This document shows, piece by piece, positions 32,603-41,939 of a stretch of DNA of 64,000 nt (positions are counted from its first letter, which is position 1; the number at the start of each line of letters is the position of its first letter). The DNA comes from JACVRW01 sp963811055 (GTDB lineage: Bacteria > Actinomycetota > Thermoleophilia > Solirubrobacterales > Thermoleophilaceae): contig CAWEPQ010000001.1 of NCBI GenBank assembly GCA_963811055.1, forward strand, positions 186,001-250,000, in the 5' to 3' direction. The notes beneath the pieces are model-generated. The model worked only from the letters and a program-made list of their open reading frames with translations, had not been told where the DNA came from and ran no database searches. Position numbers and translations under genes: made by a program.

Positions 32603-33376
32603 ATGACGAACGAGGAGGCGCACCGTCTCGCGCGCGAGAAGGGTGTGTCCCGGCCGCTGTACGCCGGGGTGAAGGGAGTCGTCAAGCCCGCCCTGCGCAC
32701 GTACTTCCGCATGCACGTGTCGGGCGCCGAGCACGTGCCCGACGAGGGAGCGGCGATCGTGGCCCCCAACCACAAGAGCTTCTGGGACTCGTTCTTCATC
32801 GCGGTGTGCACGCGCCGCCACCTGCGCTTCATGGCCAAGACCGAGCTGATCGAGGCGCGCTACGGCCGCCTGCTGGTGCGCCTCGGCGCGTTTCCCGTGC
32901 GTCGCGGCGAGTCCGACGAGGCGGCCCTGGAGACCGCCCGGACGATCCTCCGGCAGGGCGGTCTGCTGGCCCTCTTCCCCGAGGGAACCCGGATCCGCGA
33001 CCCCGATGAGCTCGGGCACCCCAAGCGCGGCGCGGGCCGGCTGGCCCTCGAGGAGGGCGCGCCGATCGTCCCGGCCGCCATCACCGGTAGCGAGAAGCTG
33101 TTCCTCGGGCCGTTCCCGAAGCCGCGCCGGGTGCAGGTGGCCTTCTCCGTGCCGATCGAGGTTGGCGAGCTGGCGGTGACGCCCGAGGGCGCCGCCGAGG
33201 TGGTGGAGGCGATGGTGTGGCCCGAGGTGGAGGGCGAGTTCCGCCGCCTGCGCGCGCGCCCGACGGTGATCGCGGCCTCCCTCGCCGCGCTCGGGATCGG
33301 CGGCGGCGTGCTCGCCAAGCAGCGCGGGGTGAGGCTTCGGCGCAAGAAGAAGTCGAAGCTGCCCTGGAAGCGCTGA
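32603..33376 (+). CDS. plsC: 1-acyl-sn-glycerol-3-phosphate acyltransferase family protein
   Basis: 257 residues. The acyltransferase block I NHKSFWD (56-62, His57 and Asp62), block II with FPVRRGESDE, block III FPEGTR (125-130) and block IV IVPAAITGS are all in place. It should transfer an acyl group to lysophosphatidic acid at the membrane. The last 40 residues (about 218-257) form a hydrophobic span AASLAALGIGGGVL and a very basic tail RLRRKKKSKLPWKR, an addition not in the shortest PlsC proteins. Divergent from csbD; convergent with the PLC-like gene. Confidence 0.9.
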   Translation: MTNEEAHRLAREKGVSRPLYAGVKGVVKPALRTYFRMHVSGAEHVPDEGAAIVAPNHKSFWDSFFIAVCTRRHLRFMAKTELIEARYGRLLVRLGAFPVRRGESDEAALETARTILRQGGLLALFPEGTRIRDPDELGHPKRGAGRLALEEGAPIVPAAITGSEKLFLGPFPKPRRVQVAFSVPIEVGELAVTPEGAAEVVEAMVWPEVEGEFRRLRARPTVIAASLAALGIGGGVLAKQRGVRLRRKKKSKLPWKR

Positions 33377-33381
33377 ATTCC

Positions 33382-35523
33382 CTAGCGGACGCCGTTCAGC
33401 TCGTCCACCACGCCGAACACGTCGCCGCGCCGGTAGAAGTTCACCGCCACCAGGTTCGGGAGCTGGGCGCGCACGCGCTCGCACTCGCGTAGGCGGCGCA
33501 GCAGCGGCTCGCGGGCGTTCACCTTCGTGGCGTCTGACGGTCGCGGGGTCGGGTCGGTGCTCACCCAGTGGTTCACCAGGAAGAGCGGCGCCCCCTCGGG
33601 GCCGCGGTTGGGCTCGCAGGTGGCGGCCAGCCCTGCCGGGTCGAGTAGCGGCTGCGCGCCCCGGAAGGTGTAGGGGGTGTCCTCGACGATCTGCTCGAAG
33701 GCCGGGTGGTACCAGGGCTGCGCGCCCGCCTCGCTCTCCGCCAGGAACAGCACCCGCCAGTCGTGGTCGAGCGCCTCGCGGAGGGTGGGCCACTCGCCGG
33801 CGACCGGGCCGCGGTACACGAGGTCGCCAAGGCCCGCGTCCAGGACCGCCTTGGTGAAGTCCTCGGGCGTGACGTAGTCCTCGTTCACCACCACCACGAA
33901 CTCGTCCGGGTTGGCCACGAGGAAGTCGCGCAGGTCCGTGAGCACGGAGGGCAGCGGGGTGGCGCCGACCTCGCAGAGGGTGTGGCACAGGTACAGGCCG
34001 CGCTTGCCCTCGCCGGCGAATCCGAGCCGGCTCCGGATCCGCAGCCCGGCGTCGAGCGCCTCCTGGCTGACGCCGTCCTTCTCCACCGCGGCCTGCGGCT
34101 TCGACCGCGCGACGAACTCCGTGCGCACCCTCCCGCCGGGAAGCCGATCGCCGTAATGGGTGTCGATCAGCAGCCCGCGGACACCGTCGTCGAGCTGATC
34201 GGCGATGGGCGCGTCCTGCTCGGCCGCGAACCAGCCGGGGAGCGGCACCGCCATCGAGTTGTGCGTCGCGGAGAGCACCAGCTCGTCGATCGGCTTGCCG
34301 CAGAGCTCGTCGTGCCCGTTGCACGGCCCGCCGTGCGGCGCGGCGACCGTGGTGCCGCCGCCGCCCACGAACGCGCCGATCGCGAGCGCCACGATCAGGG
34401 CGGCGGCGAGCACCGGGATCAGCCGCCGCCGGCCACGACCGCGCGGGCGGCGCTCGGCGCTCTCCTCGGGAGGCCGGTAGACCAGGCGCAGGATCGCCGA
34501 CACGCCCTCGTAGATCAGATAGGCGCCGGCCAGCGTCAGGAGCAGCTGGATCACGGCGTCGCGCGCCACCAGCACCACCACCCCGGTCGCGATCACGCCG
34601 AGGCCGCGCAGCCAGCGCAGCAGCGGGCGCTCGGGCTCGGCCGCCAACCGTGCGGCGGCGGTTCGCAGCGGCGCTCCGAGCGGCGCCGGCTTCAGGTAGG
34701 ACGATCCGGCTGCCGCCACCACGGCGCCGCACCCCGCGAGGATCCACGCGGCGGTCCGCAGGTCCACCAGGTAGGCATCCCAGACCGCACCCGCCGCCGC
34801 GCGGGCCTCGGGCCCGTCCACCGAGTCGAGCGCGAGCGACCGGAGCACGCCGAGAGCCACCACGAGCACCACGCCGCCGGCCGCGGTCGCCACTCCCAGC
34901 TCGACCGCCGTGGCGCGGCGGTCGGAGGAGAGCGCAAGGGCCCCGGCCGCAGCGACGGCGGCGAGCAGGAGCAGCAGCACGAACAGGAAGCGCACCTCGT
35001 CGGCCACACCGGCGAGCTCCGAGCCCACGTCTCCGAGGTCGCGCCTGACGACCTCCACGCGCTCGGTCGCGCGCACGTCGCGTGCCAACCCGGGGCGCAC
35101 CACCTCGAGCGCCTCGGCGAGGACCGTGCCCACGTCGCCGACGGTGAGCGTGACGGAGCCCTGGTCGCGATCGAAGACGGTCCGGTGCACGTCGCGCACG
35201 GCGCTGCGGAACAGGCCCGTGAAGGCGCTCGATCCGACCGCCTCGGCGGCCACCGACTCGATGAGCGGCCGCGCCGCGAGCAGGTTCTCCTCGCGGGCGA
35301 GCACGACGTCGTCGGTGATCTTCGTGGCGATCAGGCCGCGGACGCTGTCGTCGCGGAGTGCCTCCGTGGCGCGGTTCGCGAACTGGTCCGAGTCGAGCAC
35401 GGCGCGCTTGGCGTAGCCCGCGACGAGCGCCAGGACCAGGAGGCACGCGGCTACTGCGACCAGCACCCGGCTGGCAAGGCGAGTCACGCGGGCGAACCTA
35501 TCGCCCTGCTCGGCGCGGGGCAT
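33382..35523 (-). CDS. Multi-pass membrane protein with C-terminal PLC-like phosphodiesterase domain
   Basis: 713 residues. A first span (18-38), an extracytoplasmic helical domain (about 40-178, with LDSDQFANRATEALRDDSVR), and several further spans up to about 385 come first. Residues 400-713 are a phosphatidylinositol-PLC X-like domain: LSATHNSM (His421), LLIDTHYGDR (His456), YLCHTLCEVG (His514). By topology the PLC domain faces outside. Such domains cleave phosphodiester lipids or GPI-like anchors by acid-base catalysis. The N-terminal membrane part resembles the 281-residue protein at 43185-44030. The fusion is unusual and the substrate unknown. Confidence 0.8.
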   Translation of the reverse strand: MPRAEQGDRFARVTRLASRVLVAVAACLLVLALVAGYAKRAVLDSDQFANRATEALRDDSVRGLIATKITDDVVLAREENLLAARPLIESVAAEAVGSSAFTGLFRSAVRDVHRTVFDRDQGSVTLTVGDVGTVLAEALEVVRPGLARDVRATERVEVVRRDLGDVGSELAGVADEVRFLFVLLLLLAAVAAAGALALSSDRRATAVELGVATAAGGVVLVVALGVLRSLALDSVDGPEARAAAGAVWDAYLVDLRTAAWILAGCGAVVAAAGSSYLKPAPLGAPLRTAAARLAAEPERPLLRWLRGLGVIATGVVVLVARDAVIQLLLTLAGAYLIYEGVSAILRLVYRPPEESAERRPRGRGRRRLIPVLAAALIVALAIGAFVGGGGTTVAAPHGGPCNGHDELCGKPIDELVLSATHNSMAVPLPGWFAAEQDAPIADQLDDGVRGLLIDTHYGDRLPGGRVRTEFVARSKPQAAVEKDGVSQEALDAGLRIRSRLGFAGEGKRGLYLCHTLCEVGATPLPSVLTDLRDFLVANPDEFVVVVNEDYVTPEDFTKAVLDAGLGDLVYRGPVAGEWPTLREALDHDWRVLFLAESEAGAQPWYHPAFEQIVEDTPYTFRGAQPLLDPAGLAATCEPNRGPEGAPLFLVNHWVSTDPTPRPSDATKVNAREPLLRRLRECERVRAQLPNLVAVNFYRRGDVFGVVDELNGVR

Positions 35524-35549
35524 CCGCGGCGCGGGCTAGGTTGATCGGG

Positions 35550-36224
35550 ATGCGCCTGATCGTCGCCCGCTGCGAGGTGATCTACTCCGGCCGGCTCAGC
35601 GCCGTGCTCCCGGAGGCGCTGCGGCTGCTCATGCTCAAGGACGACGGGTCGGTGATGGTCCATGCCGACTCGGGCGGCTTCAAGCCGCAGAACTGGATGA
35701 CGCCGCCCACGGTGATCGAGGAGGAGCCGGGCCTGATGGTCGTGCGCAAGCGCGCGGGCGCGAGCGAGGACCGGCTCGAGATCCGGATCGCCGAGGTGGT
35801 GTCGGACGTGAGCCACGACATGGGCGAGGCAGCCGCGCTCGAGAAGGAAGGGGTCGAGCGTGAGCTCCAGGAGCTGCTGGCCGACCGCCCCGACGCCTGC
35901 GCAGAGGGGCTCCGCCTCGTGCGCCGCGAGTGGCCCACCGACATCGGTCCCGTGGATCTCATGTGCCGCGACCCCGAGGACGCGTTCGTGGCCGTGGAGA
36001 TCAAGCGCGTGGGCACCATCGACGCGGTGGAGCAGCTGACCCGCTACCTCGAGCGGATTTGCACGGAGCCGGGCCTCTCAGGGTGCCGCGGGATCCTCGC
36101 CGCTCAGACGATCAAGCCGCAGGCCCGGGTGCTCGCCGAGTCGCGCGGCATCGTCTGCGTCACGGTGAATCCGGCCCAGCTGCGCGGCGACCGTGAGCCC
36201 GACCTGACGCTGTTCGCCGCCTAG
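35550..36224 (+). CDS. nucS: Mismatch-specific endonuclease NucS/EndoMS
   Basis: 224 residues. The N-terminal DNA-binding/dimer domain starts RLIVARCEVIYSGRLSAVLP. The C-terminal RecB-like nuclease domain has Asp136 (GPVDLM), Glu150-x-Lys152 (VEIKR) and Gln162, the PD-(D/E)xK set. The end, DREPDLTLFAA, contains a DLTLF-type beta-clamp-binding motif near the C-terminus, as described for actinobacterial NucS. In actinobacteria without MutS/MutL this enzyme carries out mismatch repair. It diverges from the PLC-like gene by 26 bases and is followed closely by an ABC exporter. Confidence 0.95.
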   Translation: MRLIVARCEVIYSGRLSAVLPEALRLLMLKDDGSVMVHADSGGFKPQNWMTPPTVIEEEPGLMVVRKRAGASEDRLEIRIAEVVSDVSHDMGEAAALEKEGVERELQELLADRPDACAEGLRLVRREWPTDIGPVDLMCRDPEDAFVAVEIKRVGTIDAVEQLTRYLERICTEPGLSGCRGILAAQTIKPQARVLAESRGIVCVTVNPAQLRGDREPDLTLFAA

Positions 36225-36231
36225 GCGCGTC

Positions 36232-37128
36232 GTGGCCGCTGTCGAGATACAGGGACTGACCAAGCGCTTCGGCTCCGTGCGCGCGGTCACCGACCTGTCG
36301 TTTCAGGTGCAGGAGGGCCGTGTGACCGGGTTCCTCGGGCCGAACGGGGCCGGGAAGAGCACGACCCTGCGGATGCTCCTCGGCCTGGTCCACTCGGATG
36401 CCGGCGAGGCGAGCTTTGCCGGGCGCAGCTACGAGGAGCTCGAGCACCCGAGTGCCCAGGTGGGCGCCGTGCTCGAGGAGGCGAGCTTCCATCCGGGACG
36501 CAGCGGCCGCAACCACCTGCGCGTGCTGGCCGCCGCGGGCGGCCACCCGCGCGGGCGCGTGGACGAGGTGCTCGAGCAGGTGGACCTCACCGGCGGCGCC
36601 CCCGACCGGCGCGTGAAGGGCTACTCGATGGGCATGCGCCAGCGCCTGGCGATCGCGGCGGCACTGCTCGGAGACCCCGAGGTGCTGATCCTCGACGAGC
36701 CCACCAACGGCCTCGACCCTCCGGGCATTCGCTGGATGCGCGAGATGCTGCGCTCCCAGGCGGGCCGGGGGCGCGCGGTGCTCGTGTCGAGCCACCTGCT
36801 GGCCGAGGTGGCCCAGAGCGTGGACGACCTGGTGGTGATCTCGCACGGAGAGCTGCGCGCGAGCGGGCCGCTCCAGCAGGTGCTGGGCGCGGCGGAGGGC
36901 GCGGTCACGCGCGTGCGGGCAGCCGACAACGAGCGCATGGCGGCGGCGCTGCGCGAGCGCGGGATCAGCTTCGACGAGGAGGCATCCGGCGCGCTGGTGG
37001 CGCTGGGCACGCCGCCCGAGGTCGTGGGCCAGGTGGCCGCCGAGAAGGGCCTGGCCCTTGTCGAGCTGGGCGCGGTATCGCGCTCGCTCGAGGACGTCTT
37101 CTTCGAGCTCACCGAGGACAAAGAGTGA
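36232..37128 (+). CDS. ABC transporter ATP-binding protein
   Basis: 298 residues from GTG 36232. Walker A GPNGAGKST (36-44), signature YSMGMRQRLAIAAAL, Walker B VLILDEPTNGLDP and the switch His in LVSSHLL are complete. The C-terminal extension (about 220-298, ending SRSLEDVFFELTEDKE) is typical of drug/lantibiotic-type exporters. The stop overlaps the permease start (GTGA), and the two encode one exporter. Starts 7 bases after nucS, so all three may share a transcript. Confidence 0.93.
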   Translation: MAAVEIQGLTKRFGSVRAVTDLSFQVQEGRVTGFLGPNGAGKSTTLRMLLGLVHSDAGEASFAGRSYEELEHPSAQVGAVLEEASFHPGRSGRNHLRVLAAAGGHPRGRVDEVLEQVDLTGGAPDRRVKGYSMGMRQRLAIAAALLGDPEVLILDEPTNGLDPPGIRWMREMLRSQAGRGRAVLVSSHLLAEVAQSVDDLVVISHGELRASGPLQQVLGAAEGAVTRVRAADNERMAAALRERGISFDEEASGALVALGTPPEVVGQVAAEKGLALVELGAVSRSLEDVFFELTEDKE

Positions 37129-37868
37129 AGCCGCTGCTCGAAGCCGAGCTGATCAAGCTGCGCACGACGCGCACGTTCGCGGCACTCGCGGGGGTGGCGA
37201 TCGGGATCTCGCTGCTCATCACCGTGCTGGTGTCGATCCTCTCGGAGCCCTCCCAGGACGAGGTGCTCACCGACGTGTTCAGCGCGGACGCGAGCGGGCC
37301 CTTCATCCTGCTCCTGGCCGTGGTCGGGATCACGGGCGAGTGGCGCCACCGCACGATCACGAGCTCGCTGCTGGCCGCGCCCGACCGGCTCCGCTTCCTG
37401 GCGGCGAAGACGATCGCCTTCGCCGCGGCGGGGATCGTGCTCTCGCTGCTGATCGCGGTGGCGGTCGCGATATTCGGCTTCGCCATCCTCACGATCCGCG
37501 ACCTGCCGACCCCGGGGCTGGGCGAGCTGATCGTGCAGGTGCTCCGCAACGCTTCGGTCGCGGCGCTGTGGGGCGGCCTGGGAGTCGCCCTCGGAGCGCT
37601 CGTCCGCAACCAGGCGGTGGCCGTGGTGGGGGTGCTCCTGCTGATCTTCGTAGTGGACTCCGTGATCACCGGCCTCGTGCCCAGCGTGGGCCGCTACAGC
37701 CCGTTCAGCGCCCTGCCGACCGCGGTGGCGGGCCTCCCGGCGGAGGACGCCGGCATCCCCGACGTGGACCTGCTCCCCGGCGGCGTGGCCGCCCTGCTGA
37801 TGCTGGCCTGGATCCTGGCCCTATTCGCAATAGGCGCGGTCCTGCTGATCCGCCGCGACGTCGAATAG
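37125..37868 (+). CDS. ABC transporter permease (ABC-2 type)
   Basis: 247 residues from GTG 37125. The start KPLLEAELIKLRTTRTFAAL is the usual cytoplasmic entry of ABC-2 permeases. Six hydrophobic spans follow, with the ITGEWRHRTITSSLLAAPDR loop after the second, characteristic of the group. C-terminus LLIRRDVE is cytoplasmic. It pairs with the ATPase encoded just upstream; substrate unknown, likely a hydrophobic compound or ion. Confidence 0.9.
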   Translation: MKPLLEAELIKLRTTRTFAALAGVAIGISLLITVLVSILSEPSQDEVLTDVFSADASGPFILLLAVVGITGEWRHRTITSSLLAAPDRLRFLAAKTIAFAAAGIVLSLLIAVAVAIFGFAILTIRDLPTPGLGELIVQVLRNASVAALWGGLGVALGALVRNQAVAVVGVLLLIFVVDSVITGLVPSVGRYSPFSALPTAVAGLPAEDAGIPDVDLLPGGVAALLMLAWILALFAIGAVLLIRRDVE

Positions 37869-37879
37869 CCCCACCGGCG

Positions 37880-38296
37880 ATGTCGCAGGAGAACGTGGAG
37901 ATCGTCCGCGGTGCCATCGGGCCGATGTCGCAGAACGCGGCCGACGACGAGGCAAGGGCGGCCTCTGTCCAGAGGCTCGCTCCCGGTGTGGAGTTCGAGG
38001 AAGACCCGCGCTTCCCGGAAGCCGGCACCTACCGCGGGCGTGCCGAGGTCCTGGGCTATTTCACGGAGTTCGTGTCGCAGTTCGAAGATTTCGTCCTCAC
38101 CGTGGATGACCTCCTGGACGCCGGCGGCGACGACGTGGTCGCCTGCCTGCACATCCACGGCCGAGGCAAGGAAAGCGCCGCCGAGTTCGACGTCCGGGCC
38201 GGCTGGATCTTCACGGTCCAAGACGGCGAAGTAATCCGCATCAGGGCCTACCTAGCCCGCGCCGAAGCCCTCGAAGCGGCGGGGCTCTCGAAGTAG
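37880..38296 (+). CDS. SnoaL/NTF2-like domain protein
   Basis: 138 residues from ATG 37880. SQENVEIVRGAIGPMSQNAA at the start, VEFEEDPRFPEAGTYRGRAE in the middle, and AGWIFTVQDGEVIRIRAYLA with RAEALEAAGL at the end are the standard actinobacterial SnoaL-like ester-cyclase-type fold. No catalytic Asp/His pair can be fixed. Begins 11 bases after the permease gene but is functionally unrelated. Confidence 0.88.
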   Translation: MSQENVEIVRGAIGPMSQNAADDEARAASVQRLAPGVEFEEDPRFPEAGTYRGRAEVLGYFTEFVSQFEDFVLTVDDLLDAGGDDVVACLHIHGRGKESAAEFDVRAGWIFTVQDGEVIRIRAYLARAEALEAAGLSK

Positions 38297-38331
38297 CCCG
38301 GCCGGAGAAGGATCTGCAGTCGTCCTTCACG

Positions 38332-38390
38332 CAGACCGTGTCAGAGCGAGCCGAAGGGCGAGCGAACGAGCGCGAAGCGCGAGAGGTCTG
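38332..38390. repeat. Structured intergenic element
   Basis: CAGACC (38332-38337) pairs with GGTCTG (38385-38390). Inside are imperfect repeats of a GCGAGCGAA-like unit and a tight GCGC-GAA-GCGC hairpin (38370-38380). It sits between convergent genes and could work as a bidirectional terminator or be a REP-like repeat. No second copy was seen in this window. Confidence 0.35.
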
Positions 38391-38424
38391 AGTCGCAGGG
38401 GACGGCGGCGCCGAAAGCGGGGCG

Positions 38425-39180
38425 TCAGGGCAATGAAAAACCGCGCTCACGACAGCCCCGCTCAATCTCGGCAATCACCGTCTCCACCACCTTCACCCGC
38501 GCGAACCGTTTGCTCTCCCCCTCCACCATCTGCCACCTGGCCGCCCCGTGGTCCGTGCGCGCCAGCATGTCCTCCACCGCCTCGAGGTATTCCGGACGCT
38601 TCTCCCGGTTCTTCCAGTCGTCCGGCGTGAGCTTCCAGTTCTTGAGCGGGTCCTTCTCGCGCTCCTTGAATCGGCGCAGCTGCTCGTCGGCCGAGATGTG
38701 GAGCCAGAACTTGACCAAGATCGCGCCCTCGGTCCAGACCGTCCGCTCGAAGTCCACTATCTCGGCGTAGGCACGCGACCACTCCTCGGTGGTCGCGAAA
38801 CCCTCCACCCGCTCCACGAGCACGCGCCCGTACCAGGACCGGTCGAGCACGGTCATCCCTCCGCGGCCGGGCAGTACCGGCCAGAAGCGCCATAGGAAGT
38901 GGTGGCGCTTCTCGCGATCGGTCGGGGGGCCGAACTGGGCAACATGCACGTGGCGCGGGTCGAGGTTCTCCACCAGGCGCTTGAGCGCTCCGCCCTTGCC
39001 CGATGCGTCCCAGCCCTCGAAGACCACCACCAGCGGGGGTCCGATGTCCTGGAAGCCGGGCAGCTTGCCGCCCAGCGCGAGCCGCAGCTCGAGCAGGCGC
39101 CGCTGGGCCTCCTGGAGGCGCTCGGTGGCCTCGTCCTTGGAGAGCGACAGCGTCAGGTCGAGCTCGTCAAGGCGCCCCAC
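38425..39180 (-). CDS. Polyphosphate kinase 2 family protein
   Basis: 251 residues from GTG 39180. Walker A GWDASGKGG (56-64), the lid FLWRFWPVLPGRGGM, and Walker B region VLDRSWYGRVLVERVEG are diagnostic of PPK2, which moves phosphate between polyphosphate and nucleotides. The length and single domain fit class I or III (nucleoside diphosphate or monophosphate kinase types); which one cannot be told by eye. It may belong to phosphate storage along with the scavenging genes near 20 kb. Six bases downstream of the oxidoreductase gene. Confidence 0.92.
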   Translation of the reverse strand: MGRLDELDLTLSLSKDEATERLQEAQRRLLELRLALGGKLPGFQDIGPPLVVVFEGWDASGKGGALKRLVENLDPRHVHVAQFGPPTDREKRHHFLWRFWPVLPGRGGMTVLDRSWYGRVLVERVEGFATTEEWSRAYAEIVDFERTVWTEGAILVKFWLHISADEQLRRFKEREKDPLKNWKLTPDDWKNREKRPEYLEAVEDMLARTDHGAARWQMVEGESKRFARVKVVETVIAEIERGCRERGFSLP

Positions 39181-39185
39181 AGGGT

Positions 39186-40034
39186 TCAGCCGCCGCGCAC
39201 GTCGGCGGCCACGGCCGCGAGGTCGTCGAGCCGGCGCTCGGTCTCTCCGGCGTCCTCGGTCGGCAGGTAGAAGAGCACTCTCGACACGCCCACGTCGCGG
39301 AGCCGCTCCACCGCCCGGACCTCAGGCTTGCAGCCGAACACAGTCACGGGGATCTCGCCGCGGCCGGCGGCCTGCGCCCGCCGCTGAAGCTCTTCGATCC
39401 GGCTGCCCAGCTGCTCGGGGCTTCCCACCCTGTTGGGCATCCACTCGTCGCCGAACGCGACCACGCGGTCCAGGGCGCCGTCGCTGATCCCGCCCACGAG
39501 CACCGGCGGGTGTGGCTTTCGCACCGGCTTCGGCCACGACCAGATCGGGTCGAAGTCCACGTGCTCGCCGTGGTACTCGGCCTCGTCGTCCGTCCAGATC
39601 GCCTTGATCGCCTCCACGCGCTCGCGCAGGATCCCGAAGCGCCGGGCAGGGTCGGTGCCGTGGTTGCGCATCTCCTCGAGGTTCCAGCCGGCGCCCACGC
39701 CGAAGAGCACCCGTCCTCCCGAGATCAGGTCGAGCGTGGCCACCGCCTTGGCCGTGATGATGGGATCGCGCTCGATCAGCAGCACGATGCCCGTGCCAAG
39801 CTCGATCCGCTCGGTCACCGATGCCACCGCGCCCAGCGCCACGAGCGGGTCGAGCATGTGGCTGTACTCGCGCGGCAACTCGCCGCCGCCCGGGTAGGGG
39901 GTGTCCCGGCTCACGGGGATGTGGCTGTGCTCCGGAAGGAAGAGGGCGTCGAACTCGCGTTCCTCCGTCAGGCGGCCCAGCCGGACCGCGTCGATCGAGT
40001 ACTCGGTGACGAACGTGCAGAGCCCGACCCGCAT
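39186..40034 (-). CDS. LLM-class F420-dependent oxidoreductase
   Basis: 282 residues; ATG 40034 overlaps the P450 stop by one base (TGATG). The luciferase-like barrel is evident: RVGLCTFVTEYSIDAVRLGR, DALFLPEHSHIP, LGTGIVLLIERDPIITAKAV, SGGRVLFGVGAGWNLEEM and KPHPPVLVGG. RDTPYPGGGELP is the loop common to actinobacterial F420 members. It should use deazaflavin F420 for hydride transfer. Coupled translation with a P450 suggests both act on one small-molecule substrate. Confidence 0.88.
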   Translation of the reverse strand: MRVGLCTFVTEYSIDAVRLGRLTEEREFDALFLPEHSHIPVSRDTPYPGGGELPREYSHMLDPLVALGAVASVTERIELGTGIVLLIERDPIITAKAVATLDLISGGRVLFGVGAGWNLEEMRNHGTDPARRFGILRERVEAIKAIWTDDEAEYHGEHVDFDPIWSWPKPVRKPHPPVLVGGISDGALDRVVAFGDEWMPNRVGSPEQLGSRIEELQRRAQAAGRGEIPVTVFGCKPEVRAVERLRDVGVSRVLFYLPTEDAGETERRLDDLAAVAADVRGG

Positions 40035-41245
40035 CAGCCGGTGCCCCAGCGGATCGGCAGGCGATCGAGACCGTAGATGCCGTTGATCGACCCCAGCTCG
40101 GGCTCCCCGTCGAGCTCGAGGCCCTCCATCCGCGCGGGGAGGAACGCCAGCGCCTCCTGTAGCTCGGCGCGCGCGATGTTGGCGCCCAGGCAATAGTGCA
40201 CCCCGGCGCCGAACGTGACGGGCTTGGCGCCTGAGCGGTCGGCGGTGATGTCCAGCTCGTGGAGGTTGCCCTCGCCGTCGCGGTTGGCGGTGAACGCGCA
40301 GACCATGACGACGGTTCCCTCGGGGAAGGTCACGTCGCGGTACTCCACATCCTCGACCATGATCCGTGCGGTGAACGGGGTGATCGGCTCGTAGCGGAGC
40401 ACCTCCTCAACCGCCTGGGGCGCCAGCTCGGGACGCTCGGCCAGCAACCGCCACTGGTCCGGCCGCGACGCGAACAGCCTGACCGCATGCGCGAGCTGCG
40501 ACTGCGTGGTGTCCACGCCGCCCACCAGCACGTTCAGCACGAGGTGCATGCACTCCACCTCGGAGAGCCGGTCGCCCTCCTGCTCGGCGGCGAGCAGGGT
40601 CGACACGAGGTCGTCGCGGGGATCGCCGCGGCGAGCCGCGAGCATGCCCTCGCACCACTCGTAGAACTCGCTCACCGCCTGCTCGATCCGCGCGCGATCG
40701 TTCATCAGGCTCGGGGCGTCGAACTGGCGCTGGATCCAGTTGGACCAGTCGTGCAGCCGCGGCGCGTCCTCCAGCGGAGCGCCCATCACGGTCGCGATCG
40801 TGAGCGACGGATAGGGCTTGGCGAAGTCCTCCACGAACTCGCAGCTACCCGCGTCCGCCACTCCGTCCCAGAGCTGCTCGAGGAAGCCGCGCATCGCGGG
40901 CCGCCAGCGATCGGCCGAGCGCGGCGTGAAGGATGGGTTCACGAGGTTGCGGAGCCGGCTGTGGTCGGCTCCGTTGACGTGGAGGATGTTGCGGCGCATC
41001 TCCTCGTAGAGCGGGCCGTCCTCCACCCCGAAGAGCTCGGCGATCTTCATCCCCGGGAAGGTGGCGCTCTTGGTACGCAGGAAGAAGGTGGCAGCCTCGC
41101 GATCGAGCACGAAATAGCCGAGCTCCGCCTTGGCCAGCCAGGAGCGCTCGGCCAGGTCCTTCATCGTTGCGTGGAAGCGCTCGCCGCGCAGCGTGGTGTC
41201 GAGGAAGTCGAACTCGGGGAGGTCGAGCTCGGGGAGGGTGGCCAC
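40034..41245 (-). CDS. Cytochrome P450
   Basis: 403 residues, soluble bacterial class. The heme loop is TFGAGVHYCLGANIAR with Cys352. The I-helix oxygen site is VGGVDTTQ (241-248) and the K-helix ExxR is E281-V-L-R284. GADHSRLRN (92-100) is the C-helix heme-propionate contact. No ferredoxin or reductase gene is next to it, so electrons must come from elsewhere. Its stop overlaps the start of the F420-dependent oxidoreductase. It diverges from msrA with 40 bases between. Substrate unknown. Confidence 0.94.
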   Translation of the reverse strand: MATLPELDLPEFDFLDTTLRGERFHATMKDLAERSWLAKAELGYFVLDREAATFFLRTKSATFPGMKIAELFGVEDGPLYEEMRRNILHVNGADHSRLRNLVNPSFTPRSADRWRPAMRGFLEQLWDGVADAGSCEFVEDFAKPYPSLTIATVMGAPLEDAPRLHDWSNWIQRQFDAPSLMNDRARIEQAVSEFYEWCEGMLAARRGDPRDDLVSTLLAAEQEGDRLSEVECMHLVLNVLVGGVDTTQSQLAHAVRLFASRPDQWRLLAERPELAPQAVEEVLRYEPITPFTARIMVEDVEYRDVTFPEGTVVMVCAFTANRDGEGNLHELDITADRSGAKPVTFGAGVHYCLGANIARAELQEALAFLPARMEGLELDGEPELGSINGIYGLDRLPIRWGTG

Positions 41246-41285
41246 GGGTGAACCGTAACGCTCCGGGCGCTAATCTCGATGAGTG

Positions 41286-41935
<650 letters not shown>

Positions 41936-41939
<4 letters not shown>

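Noticed and set aside
32567..35446. A 959-codon open frame on the minus strand across the plsC and PLC-like genes
   Set aside because: It is an Arg/Ala/Gly-rich shadow in a GC-rich region; the 713-residue frame there has membrane spans and PLC motifs, and plsC on the plus strand has complete catalytic blocks.
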